Positions 47,496 through 55,642 of a stretch of DNA of 64,000 bases are shown in pieces. The notes under the pieces are model-generated. The model was not told the origin of the DNA. It saw only the letters and a list, made by a program, of their open reading frames with translations, and made no database searches. The stretch is from positions 27,091 to 91,090 of the forward strand of contig JADKJG010000012.1 of NCBI GenBank assembly GCA_016722375.1, in the 5' to 3' direction. The translations under genes were made by a program, and so were the position numbers. Each line of letters begins with the position of its first letter. Position 1 is the stretch's first letter. Origin of the DNA: Bacteroidota bacterium (GTDB lineage Bacteria; Bacteroidota; Bacteroidia; Chitinophagales; LD1).

Positions 47496-47727
47496 TGTGT
47501 TTCCGCCACAAACTTTCCTATTTCTGCTGCTGACTTAGGTGTTTTCGTCACAGAATTACCTGTTTTCGTCGCGGTTTTGCCTATTTCTGTGGCGAATCTC
47601 CCTATTTTTACGACAGACTTAGGTATTTCCACCACGGACTTCCATGTTTTCGTGATGGACTTCCCTATTTTTGTCGAGGACTTCCCTATTTCTGTGGCAG
47701 TTTTGCCTATTTCTGCGACAGAAACAG
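47496..47727. repeat. 21-bp-period degenerate array 3
   Basis: Eleven units in exact 21-bp steps from 47496. The typical plus-strand form is CCTATTTCTGTGGCAGTTTT (first 20 of 21), with variable inner bases. On the minus strand the array is open and reads as heptads of the type AEIGK(T/S)A. An ATG-started minus frame (47821-47444) has a signal-like N-terminus before the heptads, so coding use cannot be excluded. Confidence 0.8.
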
Positions 47728-47912
47728 TCTGGGAATTTGCGGAAAGATGGCTAATTAACAGAAAAACGTGAAAAAGCGGTATATATCTGAGAGAAACCGA
47801 ATGCATAGTCTCTATAGCCATTCAAAAATGTCTGTTTTTAGATGAAGTAGATAATTCAACAAGGCACCTCCACTTAACCTTTCAGGTATATCGCAACCAT
47901 GAAAAGCGAGAA

Positions 47913-47993
47913 TTAAGCCGCTTTACTTTTAGTGGCCTTCACCGTGCGCTTGCGCGTTTCTGTAAGAAGTGTTTTTTGCTCCGCTTTACTCAT
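47913..47993 (-). CDS. Possible 26-residue basic small protein
   Basis: ATG 47993 to TAA 47913 encodes a peptide with N-terminus MSKAEQKTLLTETRKR and C-terminus KATKSKAA: 26 residues, highly basic, helix-prone. No promoter or ribosome site stands out, and the context (repeat-rich intergenic region) is unhelpful. It could be a real small protein, a remnant of a larger gene, or chance. Confidence 0.25.
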   Translation of the reverse strand: MSKAEQKTLLTETRKRTVKATKSKAA

Positions 47994-48142
47994 AAAATCT
48001 AATATCCTATAAAGGTGATGGATTTTGTTTTATTGAAAAAGCCTTCCAAAACCCAACTCAATGACTCTCATACCTTATCCGGAGGTTCATAAACCTATTC
48101 ATTTAGTTTTGTGACCCGGCAGCACAATGCCAAATGACATGG

Positions 48143-48173
48143 AGTTTTGACAAATTTAGAATTTGTCAAAACT
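48143..48173. repeat. TTTGACAA/TTGTCAAA palindrome, copy 2
   Basis: AGTTTTGACAAATT (48143-48156), loop TAG, AATTTGTCAAAACT (48160-48173): a perfect 14-bp inverted repeat. It shares its core with the palindrome at 22414-22445. It could act as a terminator-like hairpin or a small repeat element. Confidence 0.8.
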
Positions 48174-48275
48174 TTGTCGTAGCTACTCGAACGCATTGAA
48201 GCAGTATTATTAGGAGCGGCCTGTTATTCATTTGGTCGAAAAGTGATTACCCTTCCTTTTGTGCAAGAGGCTCGA

Positions 48276-49163
48276 CTACGCTTTCGGATGCGCCTGCTTG
48301 TAGATGTTTTTGAGCTTCTCGATAGTATTGTGAGTATAAACCTGCGTGGCAGCGAGGCTGCTATGTCCTAATAATTCTTTCACGGCGTTGATGTCCGCCC
48401 CTTGGTTCATGAGGTGCGTAGCAAAAGTGTGGCGGAGTACGTGCGGACTTTTCTTGTCAACGGTAGTTATCAGGCTAAGATATTTTTTGACAATCAGATA
48501 GACCGAAGTAGGCTTCATTTTCTTTCCCTTTTCATCCACCACCAAAAAATTATCTGTTGGGTCTGATATCAATTGTCTTTTGTTTTCGATAAAGCGTTGG
48601 ATAGATTTCTTCAAGTCAGGATGCAGTGGGATGATTCGTTCCTTATTGCCTTTACCCAACACCTTGATTTGTGATTGGTAAAAATCAATATCGCTTTCGC
48701 GCAGATGGATGAGTTCGCTGCGGCGGATGCCCGTGCCGTAAAATATCTCCAAGATTATTTTATCACGATGCCCTTCATAGCCTTCCGGAAATTCCATTTG
48801 TCCCAATAGCTTTTCCATAGCCGGTAACTCTACAAATACCGGAAGACGTTTGGAGGTTTTGGGCGTTTGAACTTTGGCTAAAGGATTTTTTTTGAGCAGA
48901 CCTTTCCGCATCAGGAATTTATAAAAGGACTGGAGCGAAGAAATTTTACGGTTGATAGAACGGGGGGTTATTTTCCTTTCCATCATGCTCACCATCCAAT
49001 TGCGCACGGAGGAGTGTGTGGCATCCTGAATTTCGCGGTCCTCATTTTGTTTGATAAAATCACCAAACTGTTTCAAATCATTGCGATAGGACTCCAGCGT
49101 GTTGTGCGAATACCGTTTTTCGTATTCAATATAATTGAGGAAAGACTGAACAGGTGACTGCAT
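48276..49163 (-). CDS. Tyrosine recombinase XerC/XerD
   Basis: 295 residues, the length of chromosome-dimer-resolution recombinases. The N-terminal SAM-like core-binding domain has YIEYEKRYSHNTLESYRNDL. The catalytic domain carries R147 (GTGIRRSEL), K171 (LGKGNKER), H241 and R244 (SPHVLRHTFATH), H267 (LLGHSSL) and the nucleophile Y276 (TQVYTHN). It should resolve chromosome dimers at a dif site. No integration module or att site is seen around it, so a housekeeping role is more likely than an integrase. Confidence 0.93.
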   Translation of the reverse strand: MQSPVQSFLNYIEYEKRYSHNTLESYRNDLKQFGDFIKQNEDREIQDATHSSVRNWMVSMMERKITPRSINRKISSLQSFYKFLMRKGLLKKNPLAKVQTPKTSKRLPVFVELPAMEKLLGQMEFPEGYEGHRDKIILEIFYGTGIRRSELIHLRESDIDFYQSQIKVLGKGNKERIIPLHPDLKKSIQRFIENKRQLISDPTDNFLVVDEKGKKMKPTSVYLIVKKYLSLITTVDKKSPHVLRHTFATHLMNQGADINAVKELLGHSSLAATQVYTHNTIEKLKNIYKQAHPKA

Positions 49164-49167
49164 GATT

Positions 49168-49175
49168 CAAAGATA
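49168..49175 (-). promoter_or_regulatory. -7 promoter element TATCTTTG for xerC/D
   Basis: Exact TAnnTTTG match on the minus strand, only 4 bp before the ATG at 49163. No exact -33 box was seen. If used, the transcript would be leaderless. Confidence 0.45.
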
Positions 49176-49305
49176 GAACGCATATCTGTATGGCAGATTG
49201 CACTTTTCAACTTATGGAGGGGCTGATGGGTAAAATAGCCACCAGTGCTATTATTGCTGTTCCTTTCTATTTTAGTCGCGCAATTTGAAGCATAATGAAC
49301 TCCCT

Positions 49306-49839
49306 ATGGATGTGGTACAGGAATTAATAGAAATACTGAAATATACTTTGCCGGCACTGATCGTTTTTCTGACGGCCTATAAGTTGCTGTCAAGCTATAT
49401 GCAGAAAGACGCGCGAGGCAAGGCGCTGGAACTCAAGATGCAACGCGATAAAGAAATTGTCTTGTTGCGCTTGCAGGCGTATGAAAGGCTGGCTCTCTTT
49501 TTAGAACGCATCACTCCGGTGAGTGCTATTTCAAGAGTGCGAAAACCTGATATGCTCTCCTCGGAATTGCAGTATGCAGTTATAAAAAACATTCGAGAGG
49601 AATATGAACACAACCTTTCGCAGCAGATTTATGTTTCTTCCAATGCCTGGAACCTGATTGTAGCTGCCAAAGAAGAAATGTTGAAGACCATCAACCTGAT
49701 CGCCAATCAGTTACCCAACGATGCCTCAGCAAGCCATCTTATCAATGCTATCTTCACTGGAATTGAAAGAGCGAACGCTCCGCTTCCTACGGAACAAGCA
49801 TTGGAGTTTTTGAAAGCTGAGTGCCGGGAATTATTTTAA
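49306..49839 (+). CDS. Bacteroidetes small membrane protein linked to the mutase gene
   Basis: 177 residues from ATG 49306 (TTG 49285 is possible). One N-terminal membrane helix (LKYTLPALIVFLTAYKLLSS), then a charged helical cytoplasmic part (MQRDKEIVLLRLQAYERLAL, HNLSQQIYVSSNAWNLIVAA). I know this protein as a Bacteroidetes-conserved hypothetical that commonly precedes a methylmalonyl-CoA mutase gene. It does so here with 14 bp between them. Function is unknown. Confidence 0.75.
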   Translation: MDVVQELIEILKYTLPALIVFLTAYKLLSSYMQKDARGKALELKMQRDKEIVLLRLQAYERLALFLERITPVSAISRVRKPDMLSSELQYAVIKNIREEYEHNLSQQIYVSSNAWNLIVAAKEEMLKTINLIANQLPNDASASHLINAIFTGIERANAPLPTEQALEFLKAECRELF

Positions 49840-49853
49840 GCAAAGAATAAACT

Positions 49854-51404
49854 ATGAGCAAAAAATTTATAACCGATTCTGGTATTGAAATACAACGAAC
49901 CTATTCCCCATATAAAGGAGAGGTGGGGGAGCCGGGGAAATTTCCTTTCACCCGTGGCATTCATCCCGAAGCCTATCGAAGCAGGTTATGGACTATGCGC
50001 CAGTATGCAGGTTTCTCGACGGCAGAGGAAAGTAATAAACGGTATCATTATCTGTTATCGCAGGGAGTGATGGGTTTAAGTGTAGCCTTTGATTTACCTA
50101 CACAAATAGGCTATGATTCTGACCATGCGCTTGCAGAGGGGGAAGTGGGTAAGGTTGGTGTAGCGATTGATTCGTTGGAAGATATGGAGCTGCTCTTTAA
50201 GGACATTAAACTTGAAGATATTTCTACGTCTATGACCATCAACTCTACGGCCTACATTCTGTTGTCCTTATATATCGCACTCGCCAAAAAGCAGGGTGCA
50301 GATTTGAAAAAAATTACGGGCACGATTCAGAATGATATACTCAAGGAGTACGCGGCACGTGGAACATACATCTATCCTCCTAAGCCTTCCATGAAAATCA
50401 TCACCGACATTTTTGAATACTGCAATCAGGAAGTTCCAAAGTGGAATACGATTTCGATTTCCGGCTATCATATCCGCGAAGCAGGCTCTACGGCAGTTCA
50501 AGAGATAGCCTTTACTCTTGCCAACGGAAAAGCATATTGTCAGGCGGCACAAAAAAAGGGATTGGATATCAACCAATTCGGTCAGCGCCTGTCTTTCTTC
50601 TTTAATGCGCACAACAATTTTTTTGAAGAGGTGGCTAAGTTTCGTGCAGCTCGGAGGATGTGGGCAAAGATTACCAGCGAATTGGGAGCTACGGATGCGC
50701 GGGCACAAATGCTACGCTTTCATACACAAACAGGAGGCTCTACTTTAACTGCACAGCAACCAAAAAATAATATTTCACGAGTGACACTTCAAGCGCTCGC
50801 ATCTGTATTAGGAGGAACACAATCTCTCCATACTAATGGATATGACGAAGCCCTTTCGCTCCCAACAGAAGAAGCAGCTAAAGTGGCGCTGCGCACTCAG
50901 CAAATTATTGGATATGAAAGTGGTGTTACTGAAACAGTGGATCCCTTGGCAGGTTCTTACTTTATAGAAACCCTTACAGACCAGATAGAGGAAGAAGCTT
51001 GGAAATATATTCAGCGTATAGATGAAATGGGAGGTAGTGTTTCGGCTATTGAACAAGGCTTTATGCAGAATGAAATTGCCCGAGCTTCTTATCAGTTTCA
51101 GCAGGCCGTAGAAAACAAAGAAAAAATTATTGTGGGGGTCAACCAATTCGTAGAGAAAGAAGCAGTACCTACTGGCTTACTGCGAATTGATGATTCCATT
51201 CGCAAAGTACAATCGGACAAATTAGCCACATTACGTTCAAAAAGAAATCAGGTGGAAGTAACTGCTTCGTTGGGAAAAATCAAACAGGCAGCGAAAGAAG
51301 ATAGAAACCTAATGCCCTTGGTAATCCAAGCCGTAGAGTCATTGGCTACTCTGGGAGAAATTGCTGATTCGCTTCGCGAAATTTATGGAGAATATCAAGG
51401 ATAG
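49854..51404 (+). CDS. Methylmalonyl-CoA mutase catalytic subunit (stand-alone, no B12 domain)
   Basis: 516 residues, corresponding only to the TIM-barrel catalytic part of methylmalonyl-CoA mutase, which is usually ~700 residues with a C-terminal B12 domain. Motifs are RLWTMRQYAGFSTAEESN (the Tyr typical of methylmalonyl substrates), GLSVAFDLPTQIGYDSD, WNTISISGYHIREAGSTAVQ, QTGGSTLTAQQPKNN and SLHTNGYDEALSLPTEEAA. The B12-binding partner must be a separate gene outside the window. It carries out succinyl-CoA/methylmalonyl-CoA interconversion or a related acyl-CoA mutase reaction. Confidence 0.9.
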   Translation: MSKKFITDSGIEIQRTYSPYKGEVGEPGKFPFTRGIHPEAYRSRLWTMRQYAGFSTAEESNKRYHYLLSQGVMGLSVAFDLPTQIGYDSDHALAEGEVGKVGVAIDSLEDMELLFKDIKLEDISTSMTINSTAYILLSLYIALAKKQGADLKKITGTIQNDILKEYAARGTYIYPPKPSMKIITDIFEYCNQEVPKWNTISISGYHIREAGSTAVQEIAFTLANGKAYCQAAQKKGLDINQFGQRLSFFFNAHNNFFEEVAKFRAARRMWAKITSELGATDARAQMLRFHTQTGGSTLTAQQPKNNISRVTLQALASVLGGTQSLHTNGYDEALSLPTEEAAKVALRTQQIIGYESGVTETVDPLAGSYFIETLTDQIEEEAWKYIQRIDEMGGSVSAIEQGFMQNEIARASYQFQQAVENKEKIIVGVNQFVEKEAVPTGLLRIDDSIRKVQSDKLATLRSKRNQVEVTASLGKIKQAAKEDRNLMPLVIQAVESLATLGEIADSLREIYGEYQG

Positions 51405-51608
51405 CCTTAAATAATGTCCTGCCGCATGTAGTAAAATTCCTCCGCAAAAGAAGAAGTAGGGGGAAGTATTTTTTCGGTTTTCATACTATTTTTTTACTGA
51501 AAAGATTTTTTTAAAAAATGTTTTGCTGAAAATTTTTTTGTGCACATTCTTTTGTTCATTTTCACGTCATCAAAGACACACCCAAATAAAAACCCCACGA
51601 ATATAAAT

Positions 51609-53057
51609 ATGAACAGCATGAAGGAAAAATCGGCAAATAGTGTTTGGAACAATTGCATGGAAATCATTAAGGACAATGTAAATCCACAAAGTTTCAAAAC
51701 TTGGTTTGAACCGATTAGACCGGTAGAGTTGAATGGAACTGTACTGACTATCCAAGTGCCTTCGCAGTTTTTTTATGAATGGTTGGAAGAACATTACGTA
51801 GCTCTGTTGCGCAAAACGGTTAAACGTGAGTTGGGTAATCACGCACGGTTGGAATATCGGATTGTTGTAGAGAACTCTTCTAATGGAAATTCACCCTCCA
51901 CAGTGGATTACCCAAATTATAATGCAGGAAATTCCGGAAATCCTGAAGTAGGGTTTCCTTACTTCTTAACGGGCAATCAAATTAAAAACCCATTCATTAT
52001 CCCCGGACTCAAGAAGATCAACATAGACTCACAACTGAATCAGAATTACAACTTTGATTCGTATGTAGAAGGAGACTGCAATCGTTTGGCGCGAAGTGCA
52101 GGGTATGCCGTAGCTCAAAAGCCAGGTGGCACTGCTTTCAATCCGCTCGTTATATATGGAGCCGTGGGTTTAGGTAAAACTCACCTCGTGCAGGCTATTG
52201 GAAATGAGGTGAAGCAAAACTTCCCTAATAAGACAGTACTATATGTATCAAGCGAGAAATTTACCAACCAGTTCTTTGATGCAGTAAAAAATAATTCGGT
52301 GAATGATTTTGTACACTTCTATCAATTGATAGATGTATTGATCATGGACGACATTCAGTTTTTTGGCAACAAAGAAAAAACACAGGATATCTTCTTCCAC
52401 ATTTTCAATCACCTGCATCAAAGTGGAAAACAGTTGGTGCTCACCTCGGATCGTCCTCCACGTGATTTGGAGGGGATGGAAGAAAGATTGCTCTCTCGTT
52501 TCAAATGGGGATTGAGTGCTGATTTGCAGATTCCTGATTTTGAAACCCGTATAGCCATCTTGGAAAAGAAAATGTATGCTGACGGTATTGAACTTCCCCG
52601 CGAGGTGGTGGAGTTTGTTGCCTATAACATCAACACCAACATCCGCGAATTGGAAGCGGCACTTATCTCTTTGCTCGCTCAGGCTTCCCTGAATAAGAAG
52701 GATGTAGATTTAGATTTAGCAAAGAAAATTATTAAGAACTTTGTCAAGAGTATCTCCAGAGAGGTTTCTATTGACTACATTCAAAAAACTGTTTGTGATT
52801 ATTTCACCGTTCCGGTGGACATGTTGCGTGAAAAGACCCGGAAGCGAATGATTGTTCAGGCGCGCCAACTGTCTATGTACCTCGCAAAAAATTATACAAA
52901 GAATTCTCTCAAAGTGATTGGAAAGCATTTTGGTGGAAGAGATCATTCCACCGTCATTCACTCATGCCAAGCAGTTCAAAACTTGATGGATACCGATCAG
53001 GAATTTAGAGATGCGGTGAACGATATTCAGAAGAAAATTCAAATGAGCATTTCTTAA
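51609..53057 (+). CDS. dnaA: Chromosomal replication initiator DnaA
   Basis: About 482 residues. Domain I has VWNNCMEIIKDNVNPQSFKT and FFYEWLEEHY. A variable linker follows. The AAA+ domain has Walker A GAVGLGKTH, Walker B VLIMDDIQFF and the arginine-finger region ERLLSRFKWGL. Domain IV ends with GKHFGGRDHSTVIHSC, the DnaA-box-recognition signature. ATG 51609 or 51618 is the likely start; a longer frame from 51540 adds sequence that is not DnaA-like. It faces rplI, and a shared terminator lies between them. No cluster of DnaA boxes was found next to it. Confidence 0.98.
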   Translation: MNSMKEKSANSVWNNCMEIIKDNVNPQSFKTWFEPIRPVELNGTVLTIQVPSQFFYEWLEEHYVALLRKTVKRELGNHARLEYRIVVENSSNGNSPSTVDYPNYNAGNSGNPEVGFPYFLTGNQIKNPFIIPGLKKINIDSQLNQNYNFDSYVEGDCNRLARSAGYAVAQKPGGTAFNPLVIYGAVGLGKTHLVQAIGNEVKQNFPNKTVLYVSSEKFTNQFFDAVKNNSVNDFVHFYQLIDVLIMDDIQFFGNKEKTQDIFFHIFNHLHQSGKQLVLTSDRPPRDLEGMEERLLSRFKWGLSADLQIPDFETRIAILEKKMYADGIELPREVVEFVAYNINTNIRELEAALISLLAQASLNKKDVDLDLAKKIIKNFVKSISREVSIDYIQKTVCDYFTVPVDMLREKTRKRMIVQARQLSMYLAKNYTKNSLKVIGKHFGGRDHSTVIHSCQAVQNLMDTDQEFRDAVNDIQKKIQMSIS

Positions 53058-53080
53058 TAGGAATGTCTGCCTTAAATAAA

Positions 53081-53108
53081 AAAAACCCGTCGAAAGACGG
53101 GTTTTTTT
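53081..53108. terminator. Bidirectional terminator between dnaA and rplI
   Basis: AAAAACCCGTC (53081-53091), loop GAAA, GACGGGTTTTTTT (53096-53108). It is flanked by A-rich sequence on the left and T-rich on the right, so it works for both convergent transcripts. Confidence 0.9.
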
Positions 53109-53136
53109 ATTTTCTGATTTCAGAAAGAAAAGTAGC

Positions 53137-53587
53137 TTATTCTGCTACTACTTCAAAAGCTACTTTCACCTTTGTGGCTAGAACCTAGGCCCACTTCAGC
53201 GGTATAACTTCCAATTGCTTTTACTTCTCCTTCAATCACAACAATCTTGCGGCGATCTACCTCGACTTGTAATTGAGCCTTGATTGCTTCTGCAATATGA
53301 TAAGGAGAAACGCTTCCGAAAATCTTTCCGGTAGTGCCTACCTTTGCTCCAATCTTGACAACTGCTGATTGAAGACGAGCTGAAATTTCGTTGAATTGTT
53401 CCAACAACTTAGCTTCACGTTTGCCTTGCCCTTTGATTCTTTGCTCTAACTGTGCCAGGTTTCCCGCATTCTTCACTACTGCAAATCCTTGCGGAATCAG
53501 GTAATTCAATCCATAGCCTGGACGGACTTTCACAACATCGTCGGCAAAGCCCAGTTTGTCTACATCTTTTATAAGAATAACTTCCAT
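53137..53587 (-). CDS. rplI: 50S ribosomal protein L9, C-terminus out of frame
   Basis: The N-terminal RNA-binding domain is normal (MEVILIKDVDKLGFADDVVK, RPGYGLNYLIPQGFA), then the connecting helix and the C-terminal domain up to IGSYTAEVGL. After that the frame ends early (TGA at 53153). One frame over, the expected L9 tail is plainly present (LATKVKVAFEVVAE, then TAA at 53137-53139). An indel therefore lies near 53165-53185, around the sequence CCTAGG. L9 is the third gene of rpsF-rpsR-rplI. A truncated L9 with a scrambled tail of nine residues is possible, but an assembly error seems more likely. Confidence 0.93.
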
Positions 53588-53613
53588 TGTTTACGTTTTT
53601 ATTGGTTAAACCA

Positions 53614-53886
53614 TTATTTCAACAAGTCGGCTACATAAGGCAGAATGCCAATATGACGAGCGCGCTTGACTGCCTGAGCCACTTTGCGTTGATACTTCAA
53701 CGAATTGCCGGACAAACGACGAGGCAAAATTTTACCCTGTTCGTTGATGAACTTCAATAGGTAGTCGGGATCCTTATAATCAATATAGCGAATACCGCTC
53801 TTTTTAAAACGGCAATACTTTTTCTTTATCAAGCCGATTTTTGTAGCGGCTAAAAACCGGATGTCTTTTCCTTTTGGTTTACTCAT
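53614..53886 (-). CDS. rpsR: 30S ribosomal protein S18
   Basis: 90 residues with a basic core: IGLIKKKYCRFKKSGIRYID, LLKFINEQGKILPRRLSGNS and QRKVAQAVKRARHIGILPYV. It binds with S6 at the platform of the small subunit. Its start overlaps the rpsF stop by 4 bp, and rplI follows 26 bp later. The usual bacterial order S6-S18-L9 is kept. Confidence 0.98.
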   Translation of the reverse strand: MSKPKGKDIRFLAATKIGLIKKKYCRFKKSGIRYIDYKDPDYLLKFINEQGKILPRRLSGNSLKYQRKVAQAVKRARHIGILPYVADLLK

Positions 53887-54263
53887 GATGCTGTCTCCTC
53901 TTTAGTTTCGGCATTAACTTTTTTGTTTCTTCCTACCAATCCGGCGCGCTTGTCGTCGTTATACTTTACAGCATACTTGTCAAGCTTAATCGTCAGGTAA
54001 CGAAGAATGTTTTCATCGCGACGAAAGGCCACTTCCAAGGTGTCCACAGCTTTGCCGCTGCCCCGGAACTCCAGCAAATGATAGATGCCGGTGGTTTTCT
54101 TCTTCATCGGATACCTTAAATTTTTAAGTCCCCAATGTTCTTCGTGAACCATCTCAGCTCCCTGGGACTTGAGAAGATCAATATATCCTTTGATCGTCTT
54201 CTTGGTGTCGTCTTCCGATAACACGGGAGTGAGAATAAATACTGTTTCGTACTGTGTCAGCAT
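53883..54263 (-). CDS. rpsF: 30S ribosomal protein S6
   Basis: 126 residues. YETVFILTPVLSEDDTKKTI, EEHWGLKNLRYPMKKKTTGI, YHLLEFRGSG and RRDENILRYLTIKLDKYAVK match S6. The C-terminal tail is Lys/Glu-rich and variable in the family. It is first gene of the rpsF-rpsR-rplI operon, transcribed from the promoter at 54330-54360. Confidence 0.98.
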   Translation of the reverse strand: MLTQYETVFILTPVLSEDDTKKTIKGYIDLLKSQGAEMVHEEHWGLKNLRYPMKKKTTGIYHLLEFRGSGKAVDTLEVAFRRDENILRYLTIKLDKYAVKYNDDKRAGLVGRNKKVNAETKEETAS

Positions 54264-54329
54264 GTTTCTCTGCTTTTATGCCCACCGTAGCTTTATCGCA
54301 ATGGCGGACGGGTTATAAAAAATGGACGG

Positions 54330-54360
54330 CAAAGATATTCCGATAGCCCGAATTTCCAAA
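54330..54360 (-). promoter_or_regulatory. Consensus Bacteroidetes promoter for rpsF operon
   Basis: On the minus strand TTTG (54357-54360), exactly 19 bp of spacer and TATCTTTG (54330-54337). Both boxes match TTTG-N19-TAnnTTTG perfectly. The leader to ATG 54263 is about 60 nt, enough to hold an autoregulatory S6:S18-type site, although none was identified. Confidence 0.8.
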
Positions 54361-54468
54361 TACCCGACCAGAATCGGCTTTAATTTAGAAAAGCCCGTGA
54401 GGGGGCCTAACCATGTGGAAAGAAACTTTCTGGTCGTTCAAAAGGCTCGATTACTTTAGCAATACGTT

Positions 54469-55065
54469 ATGCTTTTGCCCTATTATCAGGATAAACTTAT
54501 GGAAGTAGGTTGCGATGAGGCCGGTCGGGGTTGTTTGGCAGGTCCGGTATATGCGGCTGCTGTGATCTTGCCGAAAGATTTTAAGAACCGGGAACTGAAC
54601 GACTCGAAGAAGCTTTCGCGCAAACAAAGGGAGGCCCTTAGACTGATTGTCGAAAAGGAGGCAATAGGCTATGCGGTTGCTAGTTTCGATAATCTGAAAA
54701 TTGACCAAATCAATATTTTGAACGCTTCGATCTTAGCTATGCACGAGGCACTGAGGCAGATCAGGGAAAAGTTTGGGTTGATATTGGTGGACGGCAACCG
54801 ATTCAAACCCTTTAAGAAAATTCCTTACCAAACTATTGTTCAGGGAGATGGAATATATATGAGTATCGCGGCGGCATCTATTCTCGCCAAAACATACCGC
54901 GATGAATTTATGGAGCAAGCGCATCACCAATATCCTGTTTATAACTGGCACTCAAACAAAGGCTACGGTACAGAAACACACCGAAAGGCTATTATGGAAC
55001 ATGGTTATTCCCCTCTTCATCGCAGGAGTTTCGTATTGAAAGAAATGCAGCTCAGGATTCTCTGA
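54469..55065 (+). CDS. rnhB: Ribonuclease HII
   Basis: 198 residues. It cleaves RNA in RNA/DNA hybrids and single ribonucleotides in DNA. The acidic metal site is intact: VGCDEAGRGCLAGPVYAAAV (Asp-Glu at residues 16-17), LILVDGNRF (Asp), and AAASILAKTYRDEFM. HSNKGYGTETHRKAI and YSPLHRRSF are also typical. The start is taken at ATG 54469. The gene stands alone, divergent from rpsF. Confidence 0.96.
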   Translation: MLLPYYQDKLMEVGCDEAGRGCLAGPVYAAAVILPKDFKNRELNDSKKLSRKQREALRLIVEKEAIGYAVASFDNLKIDQINILNASILAMHEALRQIREKFGLILVDGNRFKPFKKIPYQTIVQGDGIYMSIAAASILAKTYRDEFMEQAHHQYPVYNWHSNKGYGTETHRKAIMEHGYSPLHRRSFVLKEMQLRIL

Positions 55066-55372
55066 TTAAACCATTAAATAGCCAGTTAGAAGTTTAAAGT
55101 TTGGTTTCTGACAAAGGGGAGAAGGTTATTTATTAGGGCGTAGCAAAATATAGGTCAAGGGCAATAGTTGCATTTTCCGACTTTGTGCCTTCTCAGATTA
55201 GTTAATTCGGCAATAGTTCTTGTCTATAAATTAGGTGTTACAAAGGGAGCCAGGTCGCCTACCCGATTGTCCAGATTTGGCGAGTCATCATGTCTTTCAG
55301 TATTTTGTTCTCGATGAAATCAAGGTTGCTTACGAATTGTTTATTGTCATTTCATTGCCGTGAAGGCAGGTT

Positions 55373-55597
55373 AATGCCGCCTTGTTGGTTTTTAAAGATG
55401 AGCAGCCGGAGATCTTTGATGCCTACGTTCAATATATCAATCACAAAATATCGGCAGTCCAAATTCGGGAGTCTCCTCATTTAAAACCCTATACGAATAA
55501 CTGGGTTCAAGACCTTACGCCCGCACAACTCTTGGCAGCACGGAGGAATAATGGCAATGCTACCTCAAAACACAAAGAGCACGTATCTGATAAATAG
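55373..55597 (+). pseudogene. Possible 3' remnant of an unrecognised gene
   Basis: The frame is open from about 55373 to the TAG/TAA region near 55597 and reads NAALLVFKDEQPEIFDAYVQ, then YINHKISAVQIRESPHLKPY and TNNWVQDLTPAQLLAARRNN. Amino-acid usage looks natural (mixed charged and aromatic residues). Upstream in-frame continuation is lost within ~30 bp, and no promoter is seen. It may be the decayed end of a gene, or a short real protein starting at TTG 55382. Family not recognised. Confidence 0.3.
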
Positions 55598-55642
55598 TCA
55601 AAGTGGAAGGGGCGAGTACAAAAAAGCAAAAGATGACTTTTT

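Larger units (their letters stand above)
47394..48275. other. 882-bp intergenic region with repeat array, tiny ORF and palindrome
   Basis: 47496-47727 is 21-bp array 3. 47728-47912 shows nothing recognisable. 47913-47993 holds a 26-codon basic ORF. 48143-48173 is a perfect hairpin of the TTTGACAA family. The remainder has no clear features. Confidence 0.7.

Noticed and set aside
48276..49163. Phage or island integrase
   Set aside because: Sequence length and context fit a housekeeping XerC/D; no tRNA, att duplication or mobile genes nearby.
51405..51608. Replication origin next to dnaA
   Set aside because: Only one near-match to a DnaA box (TTGTGCACA near 51540) was found; no cluster of boxes. 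The A/T-rich stretch alone is not enough.
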